DNA from: Comamonadaceae bacterium
GTDB lineage: Bacteria > Pseudomonadota > Gammaproteobacteria > Burkholderiales > Burkholderiaceae_C
Assembly: GCA_947448745.1 (NCBI GenBank)
Contig: CANFOQ010000011.1
Coordinates: 1 to 64,000, forward strand
Reading direction: 5' to 3'
DNA: 64,000 bases
Shown: in pieces, positions 44,801 through 56,684 of the stretch
Position numbering within the stretch: the first letter of the stretch is position 1
Layout of the letters: every line of letters begins with the position of its first letter
The notes under the pieces: model-generated
What the model saw: the letters and a program-made list of their open reading frames with translations, nothing else
Told to the model about the DNA's origin: nothing
Databases searched by the model: none
Made by a program: the position numbers and the translations under genes

Positions 44801-45470
44801 CCAAGTGATGCAGTTCAAGGCCAAGCCGCACCTGAATACCGTCATTCAACAGCGCAGCGAATGGCTGACGGCCTACCAAGACGCGGCGTATGCCAAGCGG
44901 TACACCGACTTTGTGCAGCGCGCACAAGACAAATCATCGAACTTGGTGACCGATGCCGTGGCGCGCAATTTGTACAAGTTGATGGCCTACAAAGACGAAT
45001 ACGAGGTGGCGCGTTTGCACGCTGACCCGGCGTTCTTGAAGCGCATCGCCGAACAGTTCGAGGGCAACTTCACCCTGAACTACCACCTGGCACCGCCTTT
45101 GATCGCCAAGAAAAATGACAAAGGCGAATTGGTGAAACAAGCCTTTGGCCCGTCCATGTTGTGGGGCTTCAAACTGCTGTCGCGCTTGAAGTTTTTACGC
45201 GGCGGTGTGTTCGATGTGTTTGGTTACACCGACGAGCGCCGCGAAGAACGCGCCTTGGTGGACGAGTACATGGCCAGCATCAACGAGGTGCTGCGCGACT
45301 ATGCGTCAGAGCGGCAAGCGCTGGCGCTGGAAATCGCCCGCATCCCCGAAAAAATCAAAGGCTACGGCCATGTGAAAGCACGGCATCTGCAAGCCGCGCG
45401 GGCACAGTGGGAAGGTTTGATGCAGGCCTGGCGTGCGTCCGTGCAAGCGGCGGGTAAGCAAGCGGCTTGA
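41871..45470 (+). CDS. Indolepyruvate ferredoxin oxidoreductase (fused IorA-IorB type)
   Basis: The 1199-residue enzyme carries three blocks: a TPP/pyruvate-binding front half (FISGYRGSPLGNYDQAL, then SSCGCPHNTSTRVPEGSR-type Cys segment), a ferredoxin-like iron-sulfur stretch around CEGCGDCSSQSNC, and a C-terminal gamma-like domain (GVGGTGVITIGQLLG). It oxidatively decarboxylates aryl or branched-chain 2-oxo acids, passing electrons to ferredoxin. The fused form is typical of Burkholderiales. It is convergent with the CDF gene, with a stem-loop between. Confidence 0.93.
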   Translation: MNAPLPEHIRQALETVQLDDKYALEHGRAFMSGVQALVRLPMLQRQRDVAQGKNTAGFISGYRGSPLGNYDQALWSARKYLQAQHIVFQPGVNEELAATALWGTQQLGFAPPGNNKFDGVFGIWYGKGPGVDRTSDVFKHANMAGTTPWGGVLAVAGDDHVSKSSTAAHQSDHIFKACGLPVFFPASVQDVLDYGLHGLAMSRFAGIWAGMKTIQEVVESSATVMIDPDGLDIVIPEFEMPVGGVHIRWPDDALSQEARLFNYKWYAALAYIRANKLNHTVIQGPHDRIGFMASGKAYNDTRQALLDLGLDEATCKRIGIRVHKVGVVWPLESHSTREFARGLQEIVVVEEKRQLIEYQLKEELYNWPDGVRPRVLGKFDQVEGDAGGEWTGINPIDHVLLRANADLSPALIAQAIAKRLKKIGIDSDTTARIDAQLAVLEAKQQAMNVLEVKADRQPWFCSGCPHNTSTRVPEGSRAMAGIGCHFMSLWMDRSTVGFTQMGGEGVPWVGQQPFSNDQHIFANIGDGTYFHSGLLAVRQSVAAGVNITYKILYNDAVAMTGGQPVGERAEGHSVIQIAQSMRAEGAKHIVIVTDEPEKYAAVGHNGIPGGVLGLPEGVAIEHRDELDRVQRTMHSILGCTVIIYDQTCATEKRRRRKRGTMVDPAVSVIINEAVCEGCGDCSSQSNCLSVEPLETELGRKRSINQSTCNKDQSCVKGFCPSFVSVKGGKRRQQNKSGLPQPQDLGALPSPELPSLSRGVYPGGYGIVVAGVGGTGVITIGQLLGMAAHLEGLGIVTQDAAGLAQKGGATWSHVLIAQQQSDIQTTRVSTAAADLVLGCDPIVSAGKETMLRMRPGRTRVAINGQGTPTAAFVKNGAWANPSDNCVADILLALGGEANNLGAFDANRVATQLLGDSIYINPMVLGYAWQRGWIPLSEAAMSRAIELNGVQVSSNLNAFLWGRWCAHDMARVEQLMRPSQVMQFKAKPHLNTVIQQRSEWLTAYQDAAYAKRYTDFVQRAQDKSSNLVTDAVARNLYKLMAYKDEYEVARLHADPAFLKRIAEQFEGNFTLNYHLAPPLIAKKNDKGELVKQAFGPSMLWGFKLLSRLKFLRGGVFDVFGYTDERREERALVDEYMASINEVLRDYASERQALALEIARIPEKIKGYGHVKARHLQAARAQWEGLMQAWRASVQAAGKQAA

Positions 45471-45479
45471 AGTGCTGGG

Positions 45480-45508
45480 TCACCAGCGCGCATCAAGGGC
45501 GCTGGTGA
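45480..45508. terminator. 10-bp hairpin between convergent genes
   Basis: TCACCAGCGC-gcatcaagg-GCGCTGGTGA forms a perfect 10-bp stem spanning the space between the oxidoreductase stop and the CDF gene's own 3' end. No U-run follows, so bidirectional termination is inferred. Confidence 0.5.
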
Positions 45509-46449
45509 ATCTCAATCGTGCTGTGGATGATTTCTTCGTGCACGGCCAAGCGTTCACGCACCACCGCAGGGGTTAAAGCGCGGTCACGTGTCACCACCGT
45601 GAGTGCACAGGCATAGACTTTTTTGCCCACCCGCCACACATGCAAATCGGCCACTTGGCTTTGCGTGTCGGCTTCCACCACGTCTTTGATTTCTGCCACC
45701 ACCGGGTGGTCCATTTCCCGGTCAAGCAAGACCTTGCCGGTTTCAATCAACAGGTCTTTGGCCCACAGTGCCACCAGCACCGCGCCGATGATGCCCATCA
45801 GCGGGTCCAGCCACGACCAGCCGAACAGCCAGCCGCCGGCCAGCGCCAAGATGGCCAGCACCGAGGTGAAGGCGTCGGCCACCACGTGCAAATAAGCGGA
45901 CTTCAAATTCAGGTCGTGATGGCCATGCGCGCCCTGCGCCCCATGCTCGTGTGCATGGGGATGACCGTGCCCCGGGCCGTGGTCATGGTGGTGCGCCCGA
46001 CCCAAGATCAGCGCACACACGATGTTGACGGCCAAGCCCAGCACGCCAACCACCATGGCCTCTTGGTATTGAATGGCTTCGGGGGCTATCAATCGCTCTA
46101 GCGAACCAATCACCATGGTGATGGCCACGCCCACCAAAAAGAGCGCACTGGCAAAACCAGCCAGCACTTCAATCTTCCATGTACCAAACGCAAAGCGCGG
46201 GTCTTTGGCATAGGTCCGCGCGGTCACGTAGGCCATGGCGGAGAGGCCAATCGCCAGTGCGTGCGAGCTCATGTGCCAGCCGTCGGCCAACAGGGACATC
46301 GAGTTGTAGAGCCAACCCGCGGTGATCTCCAGCACCATCATGGCAGCGGTGATCCACATCACCAAACGCGTGCTGCGCTCGGCGGTTTCGCTGCTCTCGT
46401 CAAACACGTGATCGTGGAGCCAATCAGCCAAGTCGTCTTTGGAATTCAT
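45493..46449 (-). CDS. CDF-family cation efflux transporter (DmeF-like)
   Basis: The 318-residue protein has six predicted helices with SLLADGWHMSSHALAIGL (the HxxxD-type metal site of CDF) and LNLKSAYLHVVADAFTSV, and a cytoplasmic loop very rich in His (16 or so between residues 160 and 185). It likely exports cobalt, zinc or nickel in exchange for protons; DmeF of Cupriavidus is a close type. It overlaps the upstream MFS gene by 4 nt. Confidence 0.88.
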   Translation of the reverse strand: MNSKDDLADWLHDHVFDESSETAERSTRLVMWITAAMMVLEITAGWLYNSMSLLADGWHMSSHALAIGLSAMAYVTARTYAKDPRFAFGTWKIEVLAGFASALFLVGVAITMVIGSLERLIAPEAIQYQEAMVVGVLGLAVNIVCALILGRAHHHDHGPGHGHPHAHEHGAQGAHGHHDLNLKSAYLHVVADAFTSVLAILALAGGWLFGWSWLDPLMGIIGAVLVALWAKDLLIETGKVLLDREMDHPVVAEIKDVVEADTQSQVADLHVWRVGKKVYACALTVVTRDRALTPAVVRERLAVHEEIIHSTIEIHQRP

Positions 46450-47627
46450 GCACTGCTTTCTGTGGGCGGTTGGGGTCGCAGACCAAGCACCAGCAAGGCC
46501 AACACCGCCAACACGCCGCCGCCCACAAAAGTGAACGACGCGCCTTGAGTATCCCAAAGCCAACCGGCCAGCACACTGGCCAGCAACATCGCCACGCCGC
46601 TGACCAGGTTGAACACGCCATAGGCGGTGCCGCGCAAGTCGCGGGGTGCGGTGTCGGCCACCATGGTGGCCAACAAACCTTGCGTCATGCCCATGTGCAC
46701 GCCCCACAAGGCCACGCCGCACAGCAGGCTGATCCAGTCGGTGCTGACCGCCAAGACGGCGTCGGCCAACACCAACACCAAGACGCCTGCCACCAGCAAA
46801 CGGCTGTGGCTGACGCGGTCCGACAGCCAACCAAACGGATAAGCGCAGGCGGCATACACCAGGTTCATGGCCACCATCACCAGTGGCACCCAGGCCATGG
46901 CCACCTCCAACTGTTGGGCGCGCAAGACCAAAAAAGCTTCGCTGAAGCGGGCCAACGTGAACACCGCGCCAATCGCCACCACCCACCAGTAAGCAGCGTT
47001 CAAGCGGCGCATGTTGGCCATTTGGATGGGGTTGGTTCGGGGTGCGTCGGCATGTCGCTCGGGCTCGGTCACGCCAACCATCAGCAACAACACGCTGAGC
47101 AAGCCCGGAATGACCGCCACCCAAAACACAGCGCGAAAGTCGTTGGCCCACAAGAGCATGAGGCCCACGGCCAACAGCGGGCCGGTGAAAGCACCCACGG
47201 TGTCCAACGATTGACGCAGACCAAACGCCGCACCGCGCACCTCGGGTGGCGCGATGTCAGCCACCAGTGCGTCACGAGGCGCACCTCGGATGCCCTTGCC
47301 CACGCGGTCCACCAAGCGCGCCGTGATGATCAGACCCGCGCCGGAAGCGATGGCAAACAGCGGTTTGGTGAAAGCGCCCAAGGCATAACCCAGCACCGCC
47401 AAGCCTTTGCGCTTGCCCAAGTAGTCGCTCAGGGTGCCCGAAAAAACTTTGACAATGAGCGCCGTGGCCTCGGCCAAGCCTTCTATGACGCCGACCACCA
47501 GCACGGACACACCGAGCGTGCCCACCATGAACATGGGCAGCAAGCTGTGCACCATCTCCGAGGAGATGTCCATCAGCATGCTGACAAAGCCCAACACCCA
47601 AATGCTGCGGGGAATGCGGGGTTTCAT
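46446..47627 (-). CDS. MFS transporter
   Basis: The 393-residue protein has twelve predicted helices and the MFS loop FSGTLSDYLGKRKGLAVLGY. A typical opening (PRSIWVLGFVSMLMDISSEM) is shared with predicted drug or metal-linked MFS permeases. Substrate unknown. Both ends overlap neighbours by 4 nt (ATGA), so 47624-47938, this gene and the CDF gene form one operon. Confidence 0.83.
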   Translation of the reverse strand: MKPRIPRSIWVLGFVSMLMDISSEMVHSLLPMFMVGTLGVSVLVVGVIEGLAEATALIVKVFSGTLSDYLGKRKGLAVLGYALGAFTKPLFAIASGAGLIITARLVDRVGKGIRGAPRDALVADIAPPEVRGAAFGLRQSLDTVGAFTGPLLAVGLMLLWANDFRAVFWVAVIPGLLSVLLLMVGVTEPERHADAPRTNPIQMANMRRLNAAYWWVVAIGAVFTLARFSEAFLVLRAQQLEVAMAWVPLVMVAMNLVYAACAYPFGWLSDRVSHSRLLVAGVLVLVLADAVLAVSTDWISLLCGVALWGVHMGMTQGLLATMVADTAPRDLRGTAYGVFNLVSGVAMLLASVLAGWLWDTQGASFTFVGGGVLAVLALLVLGLRPQPPTESSA

Positions 47628-47938
47628 CGACCGCTTTCGCAGTCCGCTTGCATCACCGCGCCTGCACTCTCCACGGTCCAGTTGTCACCATAGCTGCCAT
47701 ACACCAGCGCCATGACCATGCGCAGGTTTTTCTTTTCAATCGCGTCTTCAGGCCGGAGGCTGTCAAGCTTGGATTTCGCATCGGTCCATGTGACGCCGTT
47801 TTCTCGCCACTGCATCGCTTGAGAGGCAAAAACGCCAATGTCTTTGCACGTCATGCTGCCTAGCGGGTAGGGATTGGCATGGGCTGTGAGCGTTGCGAAA
47901 CACACCGCACTGACGAAGACCCAGATTGTTTTTTTCAT
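47624..47938 (-). CDS. Small exported protein, unknown function
   Basis: The 104-residue protein has a signal peptide ([17 protein letters not shown]) and a compact helical mature part with two cysteines ([20 protein letters not shown] and VMQADCESG). The pattern recurs as an unnamed exported family in Comamonadaceae. It sits between lipA, which overlaps by 4 nt upstream, and the MFS gene, which overlaps by 4 nt downstream. Confidence 0.65.
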   Translation of the reverse strand: MKKTIWVFVSAVCFATLTAHANPYPLGSMTCKDIGVFASQAMQWRENGVTWTDAKSKLDSLRPEDAIEKKNLRMVMALVYGSYGDNWTVESAGAVMQADCESGR

Positions 47939-48915
47939 GGCGCCGCCAAAGCCGCATGCGCCTGCTGATCAGCGTGGTAGCTGGAGCGCACCATGGCCCC
48001 GACGGCGGCATGCTGAAAGCCCATTTCGCGGGCCTTGTCTTCGAACATCTTGAAAGTGTCGGGGTGCACGTAGCGGCGCACCGGCAGGTGGTGGCCACTG
48101 GGTGCCAGGTATTGGCCGATGGTCAGCCTGTCAATGTCATGTGCCCGCATGTCGCGCATCACGTCCAAAATTTCTTCGTCGGTTTCGCCCAAGCCCACCA
48201 TCAAACCGCTTTTGGTTGGCACGTGGGGGAACAGGGCCTTGAATTTTTTCAACAGGTTCAAGCTGAAGGCGTAGTCGCTGCCCGGGCGCGCTTCTTTGTA
48301 CAAGCGCGGCACGGTTTCCAGGTTGTGGTTCATCACGTCCGGTGGGGCGGCTTGCAAGATGTTCAGCGCGCGGTCGTCGCGGCCACGGAAGTCGGGCACC
48401 AGCACTTCAATTTGGGTGGTGGGCGACAAGGCGCGGGTTTGCTGGATGCATGCCACAAAATGCCCGGCACCGCCGTCGCGCAAATCGTCGCGGTCCACGC
48501 TGGTGATCACCACATACTGCAGCTTCAAAGCGGCGATGGTTTTGGCCAGGTTCAGCGGCTCGTTCACATCCAGCGGGTCGGGGCGACCATGGCCGACATC
48601 GCAAAACGGGCAGCGCCGGGTGCATTTGTCCCCCATGATCATGAAGGTGGCTGTGCCCTTGCCAAAGCATTCGCCAATGTTGGGACAACTGGCTTCCTCG
48701 CACACCGTCACCAATTTGTTGGCACGCAAGATGTCTTTGATCTCGTGAAAGCGTGAATTCGGCGAGCCGGCCTTGACCCGAATCCAATCGGGCTTTTTCA
48801 GCACCTCACCGGTGTGCTCTACCTTGATTGGGATGCGCGACACCTTGGAGGCGGACTTTTGCTTGGCGCTGGCGTCGTAGGCGGGCGGGGTGGGTTGGTC
48901 GGGCGCAGTGGTCAT
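47935..48915 (-). CDS. lipA: Lipoyl synthase
   Basis: The 326-residue radical-SAM enzyme has the auxiliary-cluster [12 protein letters not shown] segment, the radical motif [11 protein letters not shown] and a C-terminal RSSYHADQ stretch. It inserts two sulfurs into octanoyl groups to make lipoate on 2-oxoacid dehydrogenases. Start ATG 48913-48915. It follows lipB by 24 nt on the same strand. Confidence 0.97.
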   Translation of the reverse strand: MTTAPDQPTPPAYDASAKQKSASKVSRIPIKVEHTGEVLKKPDWIRVKAGSPNSRFHEIKDILRANKLVTVCEEASCPNIGECFGKGTATFMIMGDKCTRRCPFCDVGHGRPDPLDVNEPLNLAKTIAALKLQYVVITSVDRDDLRDGGAGHFVACIQQTRALSPTTQIEVLVPDFRGRDDRALNILQAAPPDVMNHNLETVPRLYKEARPGSDYAFSLNLLKKFKALFPHVPTKSGLMVGLGETDEEILDVMRDMRAHDIDRLTIGQYLAPSGHHLPVRRYVHPDTFKMFEDKAREMGFQHAAVGAMVRSSYHADQQAHAALAAP

Positions 48916-48939
48916 GGCATGAGCGTTGGGTAGGCCGTG

Positions 48940-49632
48940 TCAAGGCGAGAGATAGGTGACAAGCTTGTGGCTCAGCACGTCAGCCGCTTCTTGCCAGCTG
49001 ACATCGACACCCATTGTAAAAAGATCGGTGGTTTGCAAACCCGCATAGCCGCAGGGGTTGATGCGCTCGAAAGGTGACAAGTCCATGTGCACATTCAAGG
49101 CCACACCGTGGTAAGTGCAGTGGCGCGACACCTTCACGCCCAAGGCGGCGATTTTGGCCAAACCGGTGAAGTCCGGCGTGGTGTTGGCCGCAGCTTTTTG
49201 AGGGCGTTGCGGCAGCGGGCTGTGGTTGTGCGGGTCGAGGGTGCGCACATAAATACCGGGTGCGCCCGCCACCCGGTGACCTGTCACATTGAAATGCAGC
49301 AAGGTTTTCAGCACCGCTTCTTCGATGCGGTGCACATATTCCTTGACGAAATAACCCGACCGTTTCAAGTCCACCAGCGGATAGGCCACCACTTGGCCGG
49401 GGCCGTGGAAGGTGACTTGCCCGCCCCGGTTGGTGGCCAGCACCGGAATATCGCCCGGGGCCAGCAAGTGCGTGTCCTGTCCCGCCAAACCCAACGTGAA
49501 AACAGGGGGGTGCTCACACAGCCACAACTCGTCGGGCGTATCCGCTTGCCTGGCGGCCGTGAAGTCTTGCATGGCTTGGTAGGTGGTTTCAAAACCAACC
49601 TGACCCCAAGAGCGCAACAAAAAATCGCTCAC
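48940..49632 (-). CDS. lipB: Octanoyltransferase
   Basis: The 230-residue protein has [11 protein letters not shown], the [17 protein letters not shown] loop and the Lys-containing [17 protein letters not shown]. It moves octanoate from acyl carrier protein to lipoate-dependent proteins, the step before LipA. The start is GTG 49630-49632, overlapping the DUF493 stop by one base. Confidence 0.96.
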   Translation of the reverse strand: MSDFLLRSWGQVGFETTYQAMQDFTAARQADTPDELWLCEHPPVFTLGLAGQDTHLLAPGDIPVLATNRGGQVTFHGPGQVVAYPLVDLKRSGYFVKEYVHRIEEAVLKTLLHFNVTGHRVAGAPGIYVRTLDPHNHSPLPQRPQKAAANTTPDFTGLAKIAALGVKVSRHCTYHGVALNVHMDLSPFERINPCGYAGLQTTDLFTMGVDVSWQEAADVLSHKLVTYLSP

Positions 49633-49910
49633 TAAAGTACCACTTTGGCCATCGGGTGGCTGCTCAGGGTGCGGTACAGCTCGTCAAGCTGCTCGCGGCT
49701 GGTGGCGCGCACGGTGAAGGTCAGGCTCAGGTACTTGCCGCCAGCGCTTTCGCGGGTTTCCAGCCGGTCTTCGGTCCAATCCGGGTCGAATTGGCGCACC
49801 ACATAAGACATGGCGGCGGTGTAGCCCTCGGCATTCAGGCCCATGACCTTGATCGGGAAGTCGCTGGGGTATTCAATCAAGCTGTCGGCGGCAGGCGGTT
49901 TGGCATTCAT
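49632..49910 (-). CDS. YbeD-like DUF493 protein
   Basis: The 92-residue protein has [20 protein letters not shown] at its start and [21 protein letters not shown] in the middle, the DUF493/YbeD pattern. The gene commonly precedes lipB and may influence lipoate metabolism; no activity is shown. Start ATG 49908-49910, stop TAG overlapping lipB. Confidence 0.9.
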   Translation of the reverse strand: MNAKPPAADSLIEYPSDFPIKVMGLNAEGYTAAMSYVVRQFDPDWTEDRLETRESAGGKYLSLTFTVRATSREQLDELYRTLSSHPMAKVVL

Positions 49911-49995
49911 GAGCAGTGATTAACCATTTCAGAAATTTGTCAGTAAGTTGCCCTACAATAGCAGGCTTTGCTGCACTGAAAGCGGCTTGTCAAGC

Positions 49996-50511
49996 ATGAC
50001 CAAGACATTGTCCAGTTCAGTCAGCAGCCAGTGCCCGCCGCCTGGTTTGGAAGATTCGCCGGAGGAAGAGTTTCATACACTTTCAGCCGAAGAAGCCCAA
50101 GTTTGGCGGCAAAACCAACCGAAATTGTCGGTTTGGTGGGTGTTGGTGGCGCAATTGTTGACGGCCTTGGTGTTGGCCACAGCAGTGTTTCTCTGGTTTG
50201 GCCGGTGGGCGCTGTTTGTGTCGCTGATCTACGGTGCTTTGTCGGTGGTGGTGCCCGCGGCTTTGTTTGCCCGGGGCCTGAAATCCCCGGCCGCATCGGT
50301 CAATGCTTTCACGGCCACCCTGAGTTTTGCCGTTTGGCAGGGCGTCAAGATGGCCCTGACCGTGTTGCTGATGGTGTTGGCACCCCGGTTGATTGAAGAT
50401 TTGAGTTGGCCTGCCTTGTTGGCGGGCTTGATTGTGACGATGAAGGTGTATTGGTTGGCATTGATTTGGGGCAAGCCTCCAGCAAAGCCAAACCCTTCCA
50501 CCCATTTGTAA
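49996..50511 (+). CDS. atpI: ATP synthase subunit I (AtpI)
   Basis: The 171-residue protein has a polar N-terminal third and four hydrophobic segments (WWVLVAQLLTALVLATAVF, WALFVSLIYGALSVVVPAAL and others). Position at the head of the atp operon, 10 nt before atpB, identifies it. AtpI helps assemble the c-ring. ATG 49996 was chosen. Its sequence is weakly conserved, as usual. Confidence 0.88.
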   Translation: MTKTLSSSVSSQCPPPGLEDSPEEEFHTLSAEEAQVWRQNQPKLSVWWVLVAQLLTALVLATAVFLWFGRWALFVSLIYGALSVVVPAALFARGLKSPAASVNAFTATLSFAVWQGVKMALTVLLMVLAPRLIEDLSWPALLAGLIVTMKVYWLALIWGKPPAKPNPSTHL

Positions 50512-50521
50512 AGAGTTGAAC

Positions 50522-51370
50522 ATGTCGGAACCCACCAATACGCTCACCGCAGGGGAGTACATCGGTCACCATTTGACCCACTTGCAAAGCAAGCCCATGG
50601 GCGGTGTGATTGATTTCTCCGTGGTCAATCTGGACTCGATTTTCTGGTCCGTGTTGTTGGGCGTGGTTGGCTGTTTTTTCCTGTGGCGCGCAGCACGCGT
50701 GGCCACCTCTGGCGTGCCCGGTCGCTTCCAGGCTGCGGTTGAAATTTTGTTTGAAATGGTTGATACCCAGGCGCGTGGCATTGTTCACAACGCCGAAAGC
50801 CGCAAACTGGTGTCCCCCTTGGCTCTTACGGTTTTTGTCTGGATTTTCCTGCTCAACAGCATGGACTTTTTGCCCGTCGACTTGTTCCACCAGATTTTTG
50901 AATGGACTGGCATCGACCACAGCATCCACTACTTCCGCGTGGTGCCCACTGCCGATTTGTCCACCACCTTGGGCATGTCTTGCTCGGTGCTGCTGATTTG
51001 CTTGTTCTACAACATCAAAATCAAGGGCATTGGCGGCTGGTTCCACGAACTCACCACGGCACCGTTTGGCGCCCACCCCATTTTGTGGCCCATCAATTTC
51101 GGCTTCCAAATGATTGAATTTGTCGCCAAAACCGTCTCCCACGGCATGCGACTGTTCGGCAACATGTATGCCGGCGAACTCATTTTCATGCTCATCGCCT
51201 TGATGGGCAGTGCCGCCGCCATGAGCCTGAGCGGCATCTTGCTGCCCATCGGCCACATCATTGCTGGCTCCATCTGGGCCATCTTCCACATCTTGATCGT
51301 CGCGTTGCAAGCCTTCATTTTCATGATGTTGACCTTGGTCTACATCGGGCAAGCACACGATGCGCATTGA
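50522..51370 (+). CDS. atpB: ATP synthase subunit a
   Basis: The 282-residue Fo subunit has the essential Arg in MRLFGNMYAGELIFMLI and multiple membrane helices. It forms the proton half-channels next to the c-ring. ATG 50522 was chosen over an in-frame upstream TTG. Confidence 0.96.
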   Translation: MSEPTNTLTAGEYIGHHLTHLQSKPMGGVIDFSVVNLDSIFWSVLLGVVGCFFLWRAARVATSGVPGRFQAAVEILFEMVDTQARGIVHNAESRKLVSPLALTVFVWIFLLNSMDFLPVDLFHQIFEWTGIDHSIHYFRVVPTADLSTTLGMSCSVLLICLFYNIKIKGIGGWFHELTTAPFGAHPILWPINFGFQMIEFVAKTVSHGMRLFGNMYAGELIFMLIALMGSAAAMSLSGILLPIGHIIAGSIWAIFHILIVALQAFIFMMLTLVYIGQAHDAH

Positions 51371-51407
51371 TTTCTCGTTTTTTTCAACCTTCCATCATCT
51401 TGCTTAG

Positions 51408-51665
<258 letters not shown>

Positions 51666-51696
51666 TTCTTGCCACAACCCTTAGAGAGGTGTTGAC

Positions 51697-52167
51697 GTGA
51701 GCATCAACGCAACCCTGTTCGTTCAAGCCATTGTTTTTGCCATTTTGGTGTGGTTCACGATGAAATTCGTGTGGCCACCCATCGCAACAGCTTTGGATGA
51801 GCGCGCTGAAAAAATTGCCCATGGCTTGAAAGCCGCTGAGCACGCCCATATCGAACTCACCAACGCGCACAAGCATGTTGAGGTGGAGTTGGCCAAAAAC
51901 CGCAATGATGCAGCTGCCCGCATCGCTGACGCCGAGCACCGCGCTTTGGCCATCATTGAAGAAGCCAAGCTCAAAGCGACGGAAGAAGCCAACAAAATCA
52001 TCGCGGCTGCTGGCATCGAAACCGAGCAAGCCATGCTGAAAGCGCGCGAATCATTGCGCGACCAAGTGGCGGTGTTGGCGGTCAAAGGTGCCGAGCAAAT
52101 TCTGCGCAAAGAAGTCAATGCCAGTGTGCATGCCGACTTGTTGGGCCGATTGAAGTCGGAACTTTGA
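51697..52167 (+). CDS. atpF: ATP synthase subunit b
   Basis: The 156-residue protein has one N-terminal helix ([20 protein letters not shown]) and a long charged coiled coil forming the peripheral stalk. The start is GTG 51697. Confidence 0.95.
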   Translation: MSINATLFVQAIVFAILVWFTMKFVWPPIATALDERAEKIAHGLKAAEHAHIELTNAHKHVEVELAKNRNDAAARIADAEHRALAIIEEAKLKATEEANKIIAAAGIETEQAMLKARESLRDQVAVLAVKGAEQILRKEVNASVHADLLGRLKSEL

Positions 52168-52176
52168 GGACGCAAC

Positions 52177-52707
52177 ATGGCTGAACTCGCTACCATTGCC
52201 CGCCCCTACGCTGAAGCTTTGTTTCAGGTGGTCAAGGCCGATGCCGCCAAAGCTGCTGAGTGGCTGGACGGTTTGGCGGTGGTTGCAGCAGACCCCGGTT
52301 TGCTGCAATACGCCCATGACCCCAAGGTCACCCATGCCCAAGTGCTGGATCTGATCGCCCAAGTCGGCCCCAAAGGCCTGCCTGCGGCGGCGGTGAACTT
52401 TGTCACCATCTTGGTTGACAACGGACGTTTGGCGGCCTTGCCCGAAATTGCGCATCACTTTCATGCTTTGGTGGACGCCATGTCTGGCGTGCGGCAAGCC
52501 ATGGTGTACAGCGCGTTTCCCATCGAGGGCGCAGCCCTTGACGATTTGACCAAAGTGATTGAAAAACGCTTTGGCAGCAAACTCAGTGTGCGTGTGGCTT
52601 TAGAGCCCGAGCTCATTGGGGGCGTACGAGTGGTGGTCGGCGACGAGGTGCTCGACACTTCGGTCAAAGCCCGTTTGGAACAAATGAAAGTCGCGCTGAC
52701 AGCCTGA
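52177..52707 (+). CDS. atpH: ATP synthase subunit delta
   Basis: The 176-residue protein begins [15 protein letters not shown] and ends in the typical [20 protein letters not shown] segment. It links the peripheral stalk to F1. It follows atpF after 9 nt. Confidence 0.95.
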   Translation: MAELATIARPYAEALFQVVKADAAKAAEWLDGLAVVAADPGLLQYAHDPKVTHAQVLDLIAQVGPKGLPAAAVNFVTILVDNGRLAALPEIAHHFHALVDAMSGVRQAMVYSAFPIEGAALDDLTKVIEKRFGSKLSVRVALEPELIGGVRVVVGDEVLDTSVKARLEQMKVALTA

Positions 52708-52756
52708 GCAATCCCGCTCATGCACGTTGGCCTCACATAGGAAGAAGGAAAGAGTC

Positions 52757-54295
52757 ATGCAACTCAATCCCGCAGAAATCTCTCAACTCATCAAAACCCG
52801 CATCGAGGGTTCTAGCGGCAACACGAACGTGCGCAATCAAGGCACCGTGATTTCCGTGACCGACGGTATTTGCCGCATCCACGGTTTGTCCGATGTGATG
52901 CAAGGCGAGATGCTGGAGTTCCCCAACAACACCTTCGGCCTGGCGCTGAACCTCGAGCGCGACTCTGTCGGCGCGGTGATTTTGGGTGAATACGAACACA
53001 TCTCTGAAGGCGACACGGTCAAGTGCACCGGCCGTATTTTGGAAGTGCCCGTGGGCCCCGAATTGATTGGCCGTGTGGTCAACGCTTTGGGCCACCCCAT
53101 CGACGGCAAAGGCCCAATCAACGCCAAAATGACCGACGTGATTGAAAAAGTCGCGCCCGGCGTGATTGCCCGCCAATCTGTGGACCAGCCCATGCAAACC
53201 GGCTTGAAGTCCATCGACTCCATGGTGCCGATTGGCCGTGGTCAGCGCGAGTTGATCATTGGTGACCGTCAGACCGGTAAAACCGCTGTCGCGATTGACG
53301 CCATCATCAACCAAAAAGGTCAGCACATGACCTGTATCTATGTGGCCATTGGCCAAAAAGCGTCTTCCATCAAAAACGTGGTGCGCTCTTTGGAACAAGC
53401 TGGCGCCATGGACTACACCATCGTGGTGGCAGCCTCTGCTTCTGAATCAGCCGCCATGCAATACGTGTCGGCCTACTCGGGCTGCACCATGGGCGAGTAC
53501 TTCCGCGACCGCGGTCAAGACGCCCTGATCGTGTATGACGATTTGTCCAAGCAAGCGGTGGCTTACCGCCAAGTGTCCTTGCTGTTGCGCCGTCCTCCAG
53601 GCCGTGAAGCCTACCCCGGCGACGTGTTCTATTTGCACAGCCGTTTGCTCGAACGCGCAGCCCGCGTCAATGCCGACTACGTTGAAGCGTTCACCAAAGG
53701 TGAAGTCAAAGGCAAAACCGGTTCACTCACAGCCTTGCCCATCATTGAAACCCAAGCGGGTGACGTGTCGGCCTTCGTGCCTACCAACGTGATTTCCATC
53801 ACCGACGGCCAGATCTTCTTGGAAACCTCATTGTTCAATGCCGGTGTGCGCCCCGCCATCAACGCGGGTATTTCCGTCTCTCGTGTGGGCGGTGCCGCTC
53901 AAACCAAACTGGTGAAAAACCTGTCTGGTGGTATCCGTACCGACTTGGCCCAGTACCGCGAGTTGGCCGCCTTCGCGCAGTTCGCCTCCGACCTGGACGA
54001 AGCCACCCGCAAGCAGTTGGACCGTGGTGCCCGCGTGACCGAATTGTTGAAACAAGCCCAGTACAGCCCACTGGCCATCAGCTTGATGGCCTCCACGCTG
54101 TATGCCGCCAACAAAGGCTACTTGGACGACATCGAAGTCAACCAAGTGCTGCATTTTGAAGCTGGCTTGCACCACCATTTGAAAGACAAGTGCGCAGCCT
54201 TGTTGGCCAAAATGGAAAAAGACAAAGCCTTGGACAAAGACGCCGAAGCCGACTTGGTGAAAGCCATCGAAGCCTTCAAAAAGTCCTTCATCTAA
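52757..54295 (+). CDS. atpA: ATP synthase subunit alpha
   Basis: The 512-residue protein has the P-loop [13 protein letters not shown] and the family segment [17 protein letters not shown] 52757 starts [13 protein letters not shown]; an in-frame start 30 nt upstream reads through the leader and is unlikely. Confidence 0.97.
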   Translation: MQLNPAEISQLIKTRIEGSSGNTNVRNQGTVISVTDGICRIHGLSDVMQGEMLEFPNNTFGLALNLERDSVGAVILGEYEHISEGDTVKCTGRILEVPVGPELIGRVVNALGHPIDGKGPINAKMTDVIEKVAPGVIARQSVDQPMQTGLKSIDSMVPIGRGQRELIIGDRQTGKTAVAIDAIINQKGQHMTCIYVAIGQKASSIKNVVRSLEQAGAMDYTIVVAASASESAAMQYVSAYSGCTMGEYFRDRGQDALIVYDDLSKQAVAYRQVSLLLRRPPGREAYPGDVFYLHSRLLERAARVNADYVEAFTKGEVKGKTGSLTALPIIETQAGDVSAFVPTNVISITDGQIFLETSLFNAGVRPAINAGISVSRVGGAAQTKLVKNLSGGIRTDLAQYRELAAFAQFASDLDEATRKQLDRGARVTELLKQAQYSPLAISLMASTLYAANKGYLDDIEVNQVLHFEAGLHHHLKDKCAALLAKMEKDKALDKDAEADLVKAIEAFKKSFI

Positions 54296-54322
54296 TCGCC
54301 ATCAAGCAGCAAGGAGCACTTC

Positions 54323-55198
54323 ATGGCAGTAGGCAAGGAAATACGCGGCAAGATCAAATCGGTGGAAAACACCAAGAAGATCACCAAGGCCATGGAAATG
54401 GTGGCAGCGTCCAAAATGCGCAAGGCGCAAGAGCGCATGCGTGCGGCGCGTCCTTACAGCGAAAAGGTGCGCAACATCGCCACGCATTTGGGCCAAGCCA
54501 ATCCCGAGTATGTTCATCCGTTCATGAAAATCCACGATGCCAAAGCCACCGGCTACATCGTGGTCACCACCGACAAAGGTTTGTGCGGTGGGATGAACAC
54601 CAACATCTTGCGTGCACTCACCCATCAATTCAAAGACCTGCAAGCTGCTGGCGCCACCCCCCAAACGGTGGCGATTGGCAACAAAGGCTTGGGCTTTTTG
54701 AACCGTGTCGGCGCCCCCGTGTTGGCCCATGTCACCCAGTTGGGTGACACACCGCATTTGGAAAAACTCATCGGCGCCGTCAAGGTCATGATGGACGCTT
54801 ACACCGAAGGCAAATTGGATGCGGTGTACCTGTGCTACACCAAGTTCATCAACACCATGAAGCAAGAGCCGGTCATCGAGCAATTGCTGCCTTTGTCTGA
54901 CCACAAGATGCGCACTGAAACACGCGCGGCTGGCAGCTACGCATGGGACTATTTGTACGAACCTGATGCACCGACGGTGATTGACGATTTGCTCGAGTTG
55001 TACATCGAGTCCTTGGTCTATCAAGCTGTTGCAGAAAACATGGCCTCTGAACAATCTGCACGCATGGTGGCCATGAAAGCGGCCACCGACAACGCAGGCA
55101 ATGTCATTGGTGAACTCAAACTCATTTACAACAAAACCCGTCAAGCAGCGATCACGAAGGAATTGTCCGAAATCGTGGCCGGCGCAGCGGCGGTGTAA
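54323..55198 (+). CDS. atpG: ATP synthase subunit gamma
   Basis: The 291-residue rotor shaft begins [20 protein letters not shown] and ends [20 protein letters not shown], both family marks, then [18 protein letters not shown]. Confidence 0.97.
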   Translation: MAVGKEIRGKIKSVENTKKITKAMEMVAASKMRKAQERMRAARPYSEKVRNIATHLGQANPEYVHPFMKIHDAKATGYIVVTTDKGLCGGMNTNILRALTHQFKDLQAAGATPQTVAIGNKGLGFLNRVGAPVLAHVTQLGDTPHLEKLIGAVKVMMDAYTEGKLDAVYLCYTKFINTMKQEPVIEQLLPLSDHKMRTETRAAGSYAWDYLYEPDAPTVIDDLLELYIESLVYQAVAENMASEQSARMVAMKAATDNAGNVIGELKLIYNKTRQAAITKELSEIVAGAAAV

Positions 55199-56647
<1,449 letters not shown>

Positions 56648-56684
56648 TGCAGGTTTGCAGCAACGCACCTGACAAGGAAGCCTC